Origin: an uncultured Trueperaceae bacterium
GTDB lineage: Bacteria > Deinococcota > Deinococci > Deinococcales > Trueperaceae
NCBI GenBank assembly: GCA_937873495.1
Contig: CALMXZ010000010.1
Location: 124,001-188,000 of the forward strand
DNA length: 64,000 bases
Direction: 5' to 3'
The notes beneath the pieces were generated by a model. The model did no database searches and was not told the DNA's origin. It worked only from the letters and a program-made list of their open reading frames with translations. The stretch's first letter is position 1; each line of letters begins with the position of its first letter. The position numbers and the translations under genes were made by a program. Of the stretch, positions 23,826 through 32,662 are shown piece by piece.

Positions 23826-26317
23826 GTCATGCGTTCCCCCTTCGAGAAGGTCTTGGCGAGCAGTTCGCGGAAGGCGGCCGCGGCCTCGAGCGGCGGCGAG
23901 TGGCCGACCCCCTGCCAGGTGACGAGGGAAGCGTTCGGGTAGGCGGCGGCCGTGGCCGCGGCGGCCGCGGCGCCTATCAGCAGGTCGAGGCTGCCGTGCA
24001 GGACGGTGACGGGCACTTGCACGGCCGCCGTACGGCCCGACAGGTCGTAGGCGGCGAGGGCGCGGGCGTTGCCTTCGTAATGCTGCTCGCCCATGGCGAG
24101 CGCGTCGTCCACCAGGTCGCTCATGTTCTCCGGCACCCGCGTGGGCATGATGGCCGCGAGGGCGGCGGCGAGGAAGGCCCGGTCGAGCCGGTAGGCCCTG
24201 AGGGCCGGGTAGTGCTCGTCCGGGGTGACGTAGCCGGCGGGCGGCGCAGAGTCGACGAGGAGCAGCCGCGCGACGAGCCCCGGGTGGCGCGTGGCGAGCG
24301 TCTGCGCGACCGCGCCGCCGAGGCTGTGCCCCACTACGCCGGCGCGCACCACGCCCAGCCCGCGCAAGAACGCGGCCAGCGAGTCCGCCCAGGCGTCCAC
24401 CCACTCCGCGACGGGCCACTCCTCGGGGAAGTCGTCGGAGTGCGCGAAGCCGGGGAGGTCGGGCGCGATGAGGTCGAGGCCCGGCGGGGGGTCGGCGAGG
24501 AGCTCCCGCCACCACCTGTGGCTGGCGAAGTTCCCGTGGATCAGGAGGACGGGGGTGCCGGCGCCGGCCCTGGCGAAGCCGATCGTCAGGTCGGCGACCT
24601 CGCCGCGGCGCGTCGGCCGTGCCACCGCTACCATGAGCGAACGGGGCGCCTGCTGCCTGGCGGCCGCGCCGCTCTCCCCGCGCGCCGCGCGCTCGAAGCG
24701 TTGCCCCAGCTCCCGCTTGAGGATCTTGCCGGCGCCGCTCTTGGGCAGGTCGGTGGCGATCTCGATGTGCTTCGGCACCTTGTAGCGCGCCATGCGCGTA
24801 CGCAGGTGCTCGCGCAGCTCGTCGCCCGTGGCGGCGGCACCGGGCTTGAGGACGACGACGGCCAGGCCGACCTCGCCCCAGCGCTCGTCTGGCACACCGA
24901 GGACGGCGCACTCAGCGACGGCCGCGTGATCGTAGAGGGCTCTCTCCACCTCGACGGGGAACACGTTCTCGCCGCCCGAGATGAACATCTCCTTGCGCCT
25001 GCCCGCTATGGAGAAGAAGCCGTCTTCGTCGGTGGTGGCGAGGTCGCCCGTCCATAGCCAGCCGTCCTTCAGGACCTCGGCGGTGGCCGCCGGCCGCTCG
25101 AAGTAGCCGGAGAACACGTGCGGGCCGCGCAGCGTCAGCTCGCCGACCTCGCCCGGCGCGCACGGGCTCCCGTCGGCGCGACGGACGACGGCCTCCGCAT
25201 GCAGGAGCGGCTTGCCGACGGACTCCGGCCGCTTGGCCGCCTCGGACGGCTCGATGGCGAAGCAGTTCACGCCCGCCTCCGTCAGCCCGTACCCCTGCCT
25301 GAAGCTGATGCCCCGCGCCGCGAACGCGTGGCGCACGGGCTCCGGGCACGCGGCCCCGCCCGAGATAGCCCAGCGGACCCGGCTCAGGTCGCGCGCGCCG
25401 AAGCTCGGGTCGGCGGCGAGCATGCCGTACATGGTCGGGACGAGGAAGAGGATGGTGGCGCCGAGCTCCTCGACGAGCCGCAGGTACTCGGCCGGTTCGA
25501 ACCGGCTCTGCATGATGGTGCGGCCGCCCAGGTGGAAGAGGGGCGTGAGGAAGACGTTGACGGCGGCGTGGTAGCAGGGCGTGGCCTGCACGACGCAGTC
25601 CCCGTCGGTCAGGCCCCACGAGAACACGGTGTTGACGGCGTTGTAGCAGACCTGGCGGTACGGCAGCATGGCCCCCTTGGGCAGGCCCGTCGTGCCGCCG
25701 GTGAGGAGGATCATCTGCGGGTCCTCGGGGCCGAGGTCTGGCGCCGGCGCGGCGTGGAGAGCGGCGGCGTCGAGCGCGTCGGCCCCCTGGGCCCCTGCTC
25801 CGCCTGCCGATGCGTTCCCGGCCGACACCGCGCGCTCGAAGGCGGCGAGGTCGAGGAGGGCCGCCGCTGCCACGTCGCGCGTGGTCGTGGACGCCGCCTC
25901 CACCGCGTGGTTCGCGCGCGCCGTCCCGGCGGCCGCGGCTCTTCCCGTATCGGACGCCGCCGCGGCCCCTTCGGCCGTCGCGCCGGCCAAGCCCGCATGC
26001 TCCGCGTCGTGCAGCACGACGCTCGGGCGCAGGTACTCTCCGAGGCCGCGCAGCTCCGCCTCGGAGAGGCGCACGTTGAGGGGGGTGTACACGAAGCCGA
26101 GCTTGGCGGTCGCCAGGATCAGGTCGACGTGCGCGATGTGGTTATGCGCCGCGATCGTCACCCGGTCGCCCTTGCCGACGCCCATGCTCGCCAGGAGGGC
26201 CGCCGCGCGCTGCGCGCGCTCGTTCAGCTCGGCGTAGGTGTGCCAACGGCCCTCCCACCAGAGGGCGTCGCGCTCCGGCGTGAGGTCGGCGCGGCGGGCG
26301 GCGACGTCGAGGATCAC
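23822..26317 (-). CDS. Acyl-CoA ligase fused to alpha/beta hydrolase
   Basis: An unbroken 831-residue frame. Residues 1-540 are an AMP-forming acyl-CoA synthetase: TGGTTGLPKG near 206, QGYGLTEAG, WTGDLATTDEDG, GRRKEMFISGGENVFP and the catalytic Lys motif KSGAGKILK near 526. An Ala-rich insert (about 112-195) splits the N-terminal domain. After a short linker, residues ~565-831 are an alpha/beta hydrolase with LIHGNFASH, nucleophile S665 in GHSLGG, an Asp in LHGSLDLLIG and a His in GVGHSPP. GTG at 26317 overlaps the KAS III stop as GTGA. The pairing suggests activation of an acid and hydrolysis of a related ester, lactone or thioester. Confidence 0.88.
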   Translation of the reverse strand: MILDVAARRADLTPERDALWWEGRWHTYAELNERAQRAAALLASMGVGKGDRVTIAAHNHIAHVDLILATAKLGFVYTPLNVRLSEAELRGLGEYLRPSVVLHDAEHAGLAGATAEGAAAASDTGRAAAAGTARANHAVEAASTTTRDVAAAALLDLAAFERAVSAGNASAGGAGAQGADALDAAALHAAPAPDLGPEDPQMILLTGGTTGLPKGAMLPYRQVCYNAVNTVFSWGLTDGDCVVQATPCYHAAVNVFLTPLFHLGGRTIMQSRFEPAEYLRLVEELGATILFLVPTMYGMLAADPSFGARDLSRVRWAISGGAACPEPVRHAFAARGISFRQGYGLTEAGVNCFAIEPSEAAKRPESVGKPLLHAEAVVRRADGSPCAPGEVGELTLRGPHVFSGYFERPAATAEVLKDGWLWTGDLATTDEDGFFSIAGRRKEMFISGGENVFPVEVERALYDHAAVAECAVLGVPDERWGEVGLAVVVLKPGAAATGDELREHLRTRMARYKVPKHIEIATDLPKSGAGKILKRELGQRFERAARGESGAAARQQAPRSLMVAVARPTRRGEVADLTIGFARAGAGTPVLLIHGNFASHRWWRELLADPPPGLDLIAPDLPGFAHSDDFPEEWPVAEWVDAWADSLAAFLRGLGVVRAGVVGHSLGGAVAQTLATRHPGLVARLLLVDSAPPAGYVTPDEHYPALRAYRLDRAFLAAALAAIMPTRVPENMSDLVDDALAMGEQHYEGNARALAAYDLSGRTAAVQVPVTVLHGSLDLLIGAAAAAATAAAYPNASLVTWQGVGHSPPLEAAAAFRELLAKTFSKGERMT

Positions 26318-27318
26318 GGCTCCCCCCAGCGGAGCGCGATGGCGTTCCACACGTAGCCGACGCCGGCGGCGACCGCGACGGCGAGGTCGCCCGGGCGCAG
26401 CCGGCCCTGGTCGCGCGCGAGCTCGAGGGAGAGGAGCTGGTCCACCTGCCCGAGATGGCCGTAGTCGCTCAGGTAGACGCTCTGCTCGTCGCTCAACCCC
26501 AAGCGCTGGAGGAGGTAGTCATGTGCGCTGCGCTTGACGTGCAGCATGGCGAGGTACGCGATGTCCGAGGCGGTCGCGCCGCTGCGCGCCACGGCCTCCT
26601 CGACTACGCGCACGAAGTTCTCCAGGCTGACGGGCTCGAGGCGCGTCTTCATGCCGGCCGGGTCGGTGACGCGCAGGCGGTAGTCGGCGAGGTTCTCGCG
26701 CGTCAGGGGCGCCTTCGTGCCGCCGACCGGCACGAGGACGTCGAGCGAGAAGCTGCCGTCCGTCACGATGCTCGAGCCGAGCAGCTCGTGGCCGGCGTCC
26801 CGTTGCACCACCGCGGCCCCGGCCCCGGCGCCCAGGTTGTACATGAAGCGCACGTCGGGGTCCTCGAGGTCGATGAGGTCGGAGTTCCGGTAGCCCCCGG
26901 CCACCAGCACGACGTTCACGCTCTCGTCGGCCTTGAGGAGGTCGCGCGCCTGCTTGAGGCCGAGGACGGCCGTGCCGCACTTCTGCCCGATGTCGTAGGC
27001 GTAGGCGTTGCGCGCCCCGACGTCGTAGGCGAGCTTGATGCCGGCCGTCCAGACCGGGTACTCCTTGTGCTCCTCCGTGATCGAGACGACGACGTCCACG
27101 TCCTCCGGCTGCACGTTCGCGTCGGCCAGCGCACGCTCGGCCGCCCATACCCCCATCGCCGTCGGGTGGTCGTCGGGGCCGGGCAGGACGCGCTGAGCGA
27201 TGCCGAGCTTGTCCCTCACCACCCATTCGGGGAGCCCGCTGGCGGCGGCGAGCTCGGCCGCCGAGAGCCTGCCGACTGGAACGTACGTTCCGAGGCCGGT
27301 GACCCCTGGGCGGCTCAT
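26314..27318 (-). CDS. KAS III-like thiolase-fold enzyme, atypical active site
   Basis: The 334-residue thiolase-fold protein follows FabH layout, with active-site Cys C114 in GQKCGTAVLG and closing segment VAVAAGVGYVWNAI. The second and third triad regions differ from FabH: the HQAN-like segment reads LHVKRSAHDYLL and the GNTSAAS-like segment reads YGHLGQVDQ, with His where Asn is usual. It probably does not start fatty-acid synthesis. It may condense or transfer acyl groups on CoA in the pathway served by the adjacent ligase, but its substrate is unknown. It sits 57 bp after tetR and overlaps the ligase by 4 bp. Confidence 0.82.
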   Translation of the reverse strand: MSRPGVTGLGTYVPVGRLSAAELAAASGLPEWVVRDKLGIAQRVLPGPDDHPTAMGVWAAERALADANVQPEDVDVVVSITEEHKEYPVWTAGIKLAYDVGARNAYAYDIGQKCGTAVLGLKQARDLLKADESVNVVLVAGGYRNSDLIDLEDPDVRFMYNLGAGAGAAVVQRDAGHELLGSSIVTDGSFSLDVLVPVGGTKAPLTRENLADYRLRVTDPAGMKTRLEPVSLENFVRVVEEAVARSGATASDIAYLAMLHVKRSAHDYLLQRLGLSDEQSVYLSDYGHLGQVDQLLSLELARDQGRLRPGDLAVAVAAGVGYVWNAIALRWGEP

Positions 27319-27375
27319 GCCGCGCCCCTGCCTGTGAACGGCGGGCGGCTCACGTCGGCCCCGCTGGCGGCCGGC

Positions 27376-27984
27376 TCATGCTCCGCGCTCCCCGCCGGGC
27401 GCGATCCCATGCGCGAGCAGGTCGAAGGTGGCGTCCAGCACGTTCCGAGGCGGCCTGCTGCGCTCCCAGATGGCGTAGCGCAAGCCCAGGAAGTGCGCCA
27501 CGCCCATCAGCGCCCAGGCCTGGGCGCTGGCGTCGACGGTACGCAGCTCGCCGCGCGCCTGCGCGCGCTGCAGGTTGACCGTGTAGGAGTCGGCGAGCGT
27601 CTGGTAGTACTCGCGGTAGATGGAGTCGTCGACGAACTGCGACTCCATGACGACCTTGTACAGGTTCTGGTGCTCGAGGGCGAAGTCGATGAACGCCTCG
27701 AGGCCGAGCCTCTCGACCTCGAGGCGGTCTCTCGCCCCGGCGGTCCCCTCCGTGAGGGCGTGCCTGAGCTGGCGCCCCATGTCCTGCACGAGCTGGCGCA
27801 GGGCATCGGCCTTGGTGGGGAAGTAGAGGTAGAAGGTGCCCTGGGCCACCCCGGCCCGCCGCGTGATGTCGGAGACGGCCGTGGAGGCGAAGCCGTTCTC
27901 GCCGAACTCGGCCTCGGCCGCGGCGAGCAGCTTGCCGCGGGTCGCTTCGCCGCGTGCGGTGGTCGGGCGTGGGAGCGCGCTCAA
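27376..27984 (-). CDS. TetR-family transcriptional regulator
   Basis: The 202-residue regulator has an N-terminal TetR helix-turn-helix (about 15-60; VSDITRRAGVAQGTFYLYFP) and a C-terminal ligand domain. It starts at a TTG (27984) behind a GAAGGGAAGAG ribosome site. It is the first gene of the minus-strand operon and lies just downstream of a promoter overlapped by a perfect palindrome, so autoregulation and control of the whole operon are likely. TetR proteins beside acyl-CoA ligases commonly sense acyl-CoAs; that ligand class is inferred. Confidence 0.92.
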   Translation of the reverse strand: MSALPRPTTARGEATRGKLLAAAEAEFGENGFASTAVSDITRRAGVAQGTFYLYFPTKADALRQLVQDMGRQLRHALTEGTAGARDRLEVERLGLEAFIDFALEHQNLYKVVMESQFVDDSIYREYYQTLADSYTVNLQRAQARGELRTVDASAQAWALMGVAHFLGLRYAIWERSRPPRNVLDATFDLLAHGIAPGGERGA

Positions 27985-28042
27985 CTCTTCCCTTCCGTGG
28001 TCGGTGGCGCTAAGCCCGAGCCTGCGGCCGGGGTAAGCGTCC

Positions 28043-28073
28043 CAATATGACTACTGACTCAGTAGTCATATTG
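28043..28073. promoter_or_regulatory. 31-bp perfect palindrome, TetR operator
   Basis: Arms of 15 bp (28043-28057 and 28059-28073) are perfectly complementary around one central base. The core reads TGACTACTGA then its complement. The outer bases CAATAT form the -10 box of the tetR promoter, so occupancy would exclude RNA polymerase. It lies 59 bp before the tetR start. Confidence 0.8.
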
Positions 28074-28097
28074 CGGTGGTAACCGACCGGCTGTCAA
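28068..28097 (-). promoter_or_regulatory. Promoter of the tetR-KAS III-ligase-liv operon
   Basis: On the minus strand TTGACA (28097-28092) is followed by an 18-nt spacer and CAATAT (28073-28068). The -10 hexamer is the first six bases of the palindrome. Confidence 0.65.
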
Positions 28098-28181
28098 GCG
28101 GGGGGCTGCCGATAGCCCGCGGCGTCACGCGCCGAAACGAACGGCGCAGACGCACCGGATCGTCGGTGGTCGCTCGCGACC

Positions 28182-31061
28182 TCAGCTCGTAGCGGGCAGC
28201 TTGAGGTGCACCGCGCGCCTGCCGGCCAACCCGAGGAGCAGCCGGGCCGTCTCCGGGTGACATGTCAGGTAGAGGAGCTGATGCCGCTCGGCCAGTTTGG
28301 CGAGGACGCCCGCCAAGCGCTCCGCGCGCTCGGGGTCGGCGTTGACCAGGACCTCGTCGAGGACCAGAGGCAGCGCTACGTTGCCGGCCGAGAACGACTC
28401 GACGAGACCGAACCGGATGGCGAGGTAGAGCTGCTCCTGCGTGCCGCGGCTCAGCAGGCCGACGTCGAACGGTTCGTCGGCGCTGGTGAACGCGCGCAGC
28501 GCGCTGTCCTCGGCGAGGTGGACGCGCACGTAGCGTCCACCCGTCACGTCGGCGAGGTGGTGACCCGTCCTGCGCAGCACCTCGGGCACCTTCTCCCGTT
28601 CGTAGGCGGCCTTCGTGGAGGCGATGAGGTCCTTGGCGAGTCGAGCGACGAGCCACCGGCGGGCCTCGGAGCGCGCCTCGTTGGCCAGAGCGTCCATGGT
28701 GGCCAGGTAGCCGGCCAGGTCCGCCGAGCGCCCGAGGTCGCTCAAGGTCTGCTTCAGCGCGCCGGTCCTGCGCGTGAGGTCGTCGACCTGCCCGCCCAGG
28801 TGGCCGGAGCTAGCCCGGCTCTGGGCCAGGGCATGCTCCCAAGCCCGCGGGTCGCGTTCATCGAGCACCGCCGCCGCCTCGGCCGCCCGGACGCCGAAGA
28901 GGGCCTCGAGCTTCTGCTGCCCGGTTCGGATCACGTCCACCAGGCGCTCGCGCCGCTCGGCCAAGCCCCGCTCCAGCGCCTCGGCCCTCTCCACGGACTG
29001 CAGCCACTCGCTCACCGCCACGGTGGGGCCGAGGCCGTCGAAGGGGCGCTCCAGCTCGCGCGCCAGCGCGTTCGTGCGGTCCTCGAACGTCCTGGCGGAC
29101 GCGCGGGCCTCCTTGAGCCTCACGGTCACGGCCGTGAGCCTCGCCACCCTGACCTGCAGGTCGGCGATCCTCGCGAGCAGCTCCGGCATGGTCTCGGGCG
29201 TAGCCCCGCTGGGCGCGCCGACGGACCGGCACCAGGCGTCCCACTCGGCCGCGCCGGCGCTCCTGGCCGCGGCCAGGGCCGCGAGCCGCGCCTCCCCCTG
29301 GGTAACGGCCCTGCGCCGGTGGGCGAGCTCGGCGCCGGCGCCGGCCTGCGCTTCCAGGACGGCCGCGCCCTCCTCCAGGAAGGTGAGCCGGTCCTCCACT
29401 TCCCTGGCGGCGGCGCGGGCTTCCGGCGCGCCGGCGCCCTCGGCGAGCCCGAGGCGGGCGCGTGCCTCGCCGAGGGCGGCCTCGGAGCGCCCGAGGTCGA
29501 GGCTCGCCTCTGCGGCGTTCGCGCGCAGCTCCGCCAGAGCGGAGTCGGCCGCCGTCCTGCCGCGCAGGGGCCAGAGCAGGAACCCGAGCGCGACGCCTAT
29601 GGCCGCCGCGGCGCCGGCGACGGTCCTGCGCGTCTGCCATTCGACGAACGCCATGCCCGCGGCGCCGAGGACGGCCAGCGTCCACGCCGACCAGCGGACG
29701 GCGAGCGCGCCCCGATCGCGTTCGCCCGCCGCCTGCAGCTTCGCGAGCAGGTCCGCGTGGCGCGAGCGCGCGGCGCTCAGCTCGTCGAAGCGGTCGAGCA
29801 GCGTCGCCACGCCGAGCCGGCGCTCGCGCGCCCTTGCTAGGAGGGTCTCCAACGCTCTGCGGGGGTCGACGCTCGGACCTTGGGTGGGCCGGCCCGCCTT
29901 GGTCGCCCACGTCTCCACGCGCGCGGACGCGAACGCTAGGTCGCGCTCGGCGGCGCTCAGCTCGTGCCTCGCCGTATCCAGCGCGCCTTCGGACTGGTTG
30001 AGCGCGGTCGTGGCCGCGGCGGCGGCGGCCCTGGCAGCCTCGGCGTGCGCCTTCCAGGCTCCGGCCTCCGTGAAGGCCGCCAGGCGCGGTGGTCCCCATT
30101 GGGGCCCCAAACTGCGCAGTCCGTTCAGGCTCGTCTCGACGAGGCCGCGCTGTTCGGCTTCCAGCTCCATGACGTCCACTTTGGCGCGGCGGTAGGCGCC
30201 CAGGTCCGCGTGCAAGGACCGGATCGCGCCCGCGCTGCGCAGCCAGACGCTGGGGGGCGTGCCCCCCGCCCCGGGCGCGTTCAGGGCGCCCTCCTCGAGC
30301 TCCAACTGCCCAAGGTCGTCGAGCGCGCCGGCGCGCCCGCTCCAGTCCGGCCAGAGCTGCAGCAGCTTCTCGTGCCAGGCCGCGCTGTCGGCGGCCTCCC
30401 GCTGGTCCGAGCGTAGGGCTTCTGCCTCCGCGGCGATCGCGGCCAGCTCGGCGGTAAGTTGCTCGTAGCGCCTCGCTTCCGAGGCCGCCTGCGCCGCGCC
30501 CCTGCGCGCCTCGGCGAGGTCGCGCGCGAGGTCGCCGAGGACCGACTGGGCGCGCGGTTTGAGAAGCTTGTCTGTCACCGCCTCCAGCTTGGTCGTCGCC
30601 GCGCTCGCGCTGCGGCCCGCGCCCGCCACCGCGGCGGAGTAGAGCCGCTCCCTGACGGCGTCGTCTGTCAGCGCGTCGAACGCCTGCAACTCCGTCAACC
30701 CGAACGCGAAGACGTTGCGGTAGACGTTGCCGTCGAGGTTGCCCACGATGGCCGCCAGCCGCGCGCCGTCCAGCTGCGCGCCCGTCCGGGCGTCCACGAG
30801 CTTCGTGGTCGAGCGGCCGCCGTTGCGCTCCAGCCGGTACCTGTTCTCGCCATCGTGAAGCGTGATGCTCCCCTTGAGGTGCTCGCCCTGGCCGCGCGAC
30901 TCCGGGAAGACGAGCGCCCTGACGAACGCCAGGAGCGTGCTCTTGCCCGCCTCGTTCGGACCCTCCAGGACGACGAGCCCAGGGGTGGCGGTCGGGGCGA
31001 GGTCGAACTCGACCCCACTCAGACCGCGGAACTCGTGCACCTCCACCCTGCCGAGGTGCAT
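28182..31061 (-). CDS. YhaN-like SMC/Rad50-type ATPase with membrane segments
   Basis: The 959-residue protein has an N-terminal ATPase half with Walker A GPNEAGKST (about 36-44) and a long coiled coil. The C-terminal half has signature LSRGTQEQLYLAIR and Walker B LPLVLDEVLVNAD. In the middle of the coiled coil, about 452-500, are two hydrophobic helices (WSAWTLAVLGAAGMAF and AGAAAAIGVALGFLLW), so the protein is probably membrane-tethered, as in YhaN relatives. ATG at 31061 lies 3 bp after the nuclease-like gene, giving an SbcCD/Rad50-Mre11-like pair. A DNA end-processing or repair role is inferred. Confidence 0.87.
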   Translation of the reverse strand: MHLGRVEVHEFRGLSGVEFDLAPTATPGLVVLEGPNEAGKSTLLAFVRALVFPESRGQGEHLKGSITLHDGENRYRLERNGGRSTTKLVDARTGAQLDGARLAAIVGNLDGNVYRNVFAFGLTELQAFDALTDDAVRERLYSAAVAGAGRSASAATTKLEAVTDKLLKPRAQSVLGDLARDLAEARRGAAQAASEARRYEQLTAELAAIAAEAEALRSDQREAADSAAWHEKLLQLWPDWSGRAGALDDLGQLELEEGALNAPGAGGTPPSVWLRSAGAIRSLHADLGAYRRAKVDVMELEAEQRGLVETSLNGLRSLGPQWGPPRLAAFTEAGAWKAHAEAARAAAAAATTALNQSEGALDTARHELSAAERDLAFASARVETWATKAGRPTQGPSVDPRRALETLLARARERRLGVATLLDRFDELSAARSRHADLLAKLQAAGERDRGALAVRWSAWTLAVLGAAGMAFVEWQTRRTVAGAAAAIGVALGFLLWPLRGRTAADSALAELRANAAEASLDLGRSEAALGEARARLGLAEGAGAPEARAAAREVEDRLTFLEEGAAVLEAQAGAGAELAHRRRAVTQGEARLAALAAARSAGAAEWDAWCRSVGAPSGATPETMPELLARIADLQVRVARLTAVTVRLKEARASARTFEDRTNALARELERPFDGLGPTVAVSEWLQSVERAEALERGLAERRERLVDVIRTGQQKLEALFGVRAAEAAAVLDERDPRAWEHALAQSRASSGHLGGQVDDLTRRTGALKQTLSDLGRSADLAGYLATMDALANEARSEARRWLVARLAKDLIASTKAAYEREKVPEVLRRTGHHLADVTGGRYVRVHLAEDSALRAFTSADEPFDVGLLSRGTQEQLYLAIRFGLVESFSAGNVALPLVLDEVLVNADPERAERLAGVLAKLAERHQLLYLTCHPETARLLLGLAGRRAVHLKLPATS

Positions 31062-31064
31062 GCC

Positions 31065-32381
31065 CTAGACCCCGCTTTCCGGTGGGGCGTCGAGCAGGTC
31101 GTAAGCGAGGGTCTCCGCTTCCGCCCAGATGTCGGCCGCCTCGGTCGATAGCCGCTCCAGGTCGAGCTCCTGCCTGACGGCCTGGAGGCTCCTGTTCCCG
31201 AGGAGCTCCTCCACCAGCCGGGCGACCGCCTCCGGCGCGTCGTGAGCGCGCTCGGCGCTCGAGCGCAGGACGTCCGCCACGAAGTCGCCTGCCCGCATGC
31301 GCGCTTCCCGATCTAGCGGCGGGCGCGTCGTTATCCTGACCTCGTCCCACCACACGCCCGCCGGGGCCACGTCCTGCAGGTACGCCAGGAGGCCGGCCTC
31401 GCCGGCGTTGCGCAGGCCGGCGTGGGCAGGGCCGACGCCATGCACCCGCACCCTGAGGACGACTTGCTGCGCGCCTTGGCTCGCCGCGGCGCTCCCATGG
31501 TCGGTGCCGCCGGCCGACCCGCCGCCGCGTGCCCGGAGCGCTGCCTGGACGAGGTGCGAGCGGACGGCCTCGAGATCAGCGAGACCCGTGCCTATGTCGA
31601 CCGTCAGCGTCTCGAAGCTAACGATGCCGACGGAGACGAAACGCGCCGTCGGTTCGCGGTCCTCGACCTCGACGAGGTAGAGGCCTTTCGCCCCCGCCTC
31701 GCCTGGGTCGCGCGCCTGCAAGTTGCCCGGGTAGATGGCCAGCGGCCGCTCCGGGCTCACGACCGTGCGAGCGTGCACGTGACCGAGGGCCCAGTAGTCG
31801 AGGCCGGAGTCGCGCAAGTCGGCGAGCGTGGCGGGGGCGTAGTTGCCGTGCCCGCCCAGGCCGCCGACGTTGGCATGCAACAGGCCGATCTGGAAGCCCG
31901 GGAAGTCGGGGTCGCGCGCGTAGCGGGCAGCCAGGTTCTCCGTGACGCTCGAGCCAGCATGGGAGATGCCGTGCACGAGGGCGACCGGCTCGCCGCCGCG
32001 CAGCGCGCGCACCCTGGCGACGTCGTCGTGCCCGAACACGGTCACGCGTTCCGGCCAGTCGGCGACCGCGGTCCACCGGCCTCCGCGTGGGTCGTGGTTC
32101 CCGTGCACGACGAAGCTGGCCACGCCCGCCTCCGAGAGGCGCAGCAGTCCGTCGCGGAAACGCAGCTGCGCCCTCACTCCCACCGAGTCGCCGTCGTAGA
32201 CGTCGCCCGCCAGCAGGACGAAGTCGACGCCGGCGTCCAGGCAGAGCTCGACTGCGCGGTCCCAGGCGTCGAGCGACGCGTCGCGCAAGGCCCTCGCCAG
32301 CTCCGGCGCACGCGAACGCACTCCCGAGAAGGGGGTGTCAAGGTGCAGGTCGGCCAGGTGGGCGAAGCTGAAGGTCGTCAC
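31065..32381 (-). CDS. YhaO/SbcD-like metallophosphoesterase nuclease
   Basis: The calcineurin-like phosphoesterase motifs appear in order: HLADLHLD near residue 7, AGDVYDGD, VHGNHDPRG, LLHANVGG and LGHVHART, followed by YPGNLQARD. These supply the two-metal site of Mre11/SbcD nucleases. The C-terminal half (about 270-438) is less conserved and carries an Ala/Gly run. Start is GTG at 32381. It is encoded just before the YhaN-like ATPase, and the two very likely form a complex acting on DNA ends. Confidence 0.9.
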   Translation of the reverse strand: MTTFSFAHLADLHLDTPFSGVRSRAPELARALRDASLDAWDRAVELCLDAGVDFVLLAGDVYDGDSVGVRAQLRFRDGLLRLSEAGVASFVVHGNHDPRGGRWTAVADWPERVTVFGHDDVARVRALRGGEPVALVHGISHAGSSVTENLAARYARDPDFPGFQIGLLHANVGGLGGHGNYAPATLADLRDSGLDYWALGHVHARTVVSPERPLAIYPGNLQARDPGEAGAKGLYLVEVEDREPTARFVSVGIVSFETLTVDIGTGLADLEAVRSHLVQAALRARGGGSAGGTDHGSAAASQGAQQVVLRVRVHGVGPAHAGLRNAGEAGLLAYLQDVAPAGVWWDEVRITTRPPLDREARMRAGDFVADVLRSSAERAHDAPEAVARLVEELLGNRSLQAVRQELDLERLSTEAADIWAEAETLAYDLLDAPPESGV

Positions 32382-32480
32382 GCTACACCGGCATGGTCAT
32401 GTGAGGCTTCGTACGGCACGGTCGCCAATGAGGATAGCGCGCCGAACTAGCGGGGCGCGCCCGCGAGCCGGCGCACCCGG

Positions 32481-32509
32481 GTGGCGCTCGCGCGAACAGC
32501 GAGCGCCAC
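32481..32509 (-). terminator. Hairpin upstream of the nuclease gene
   Basis: 11-bp perfect arms (32481-32491 and 32499-32509) surround a 7-nt loop in the gap between the EAL gene and the nuclease gene. No U tract is present; it may be a second terminator or a regulatory leader structure. Confidence 0.4.
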
Positions 32510-32627
32510 GGAACCTACCCCTGTGCCGCGCCGCGTCCTGGGCCCGGCACGTGCTCTCTTCGACCCCTGGGTCGCGCCCTAAGGAGGCGCGGCCCATACA
32601 CGACATCTCACCGTTGGGCGGCGAGTT

Positions 32628-32662
32628 GAGGCGTCGGCGTTGGAGGAAGGCGCCGACGCCTC
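32628..32662 (-). terminator. Hairpin at the end of the EAL gene
   Basis: 12-bp perfect arms (32628-32639 and 32651-32662) with an 11-nt loop overlap the EAL stop codon. This is the likely transcription end of the EAL unit, although no U tract follows. Confidence 0.55.

Noticed and set aside
23822-27318. OleABCD-like olefin pathway
   Set aside because: KAS III-like, ligase and hydrolase genes together recall OleA, OleC and OleB. However, the hydrolase has a Ser nucleophile (GHSLGG), not the dehalogenase-type Asp; the fusion order is reversed; and no OleD is present.
28858-31353. 831-codon minus frame overlapping the YhaN-like gene
   Set aside because: It lies out of frame within the ATPase gene and has Arg/Gly-rich composition without motifs.
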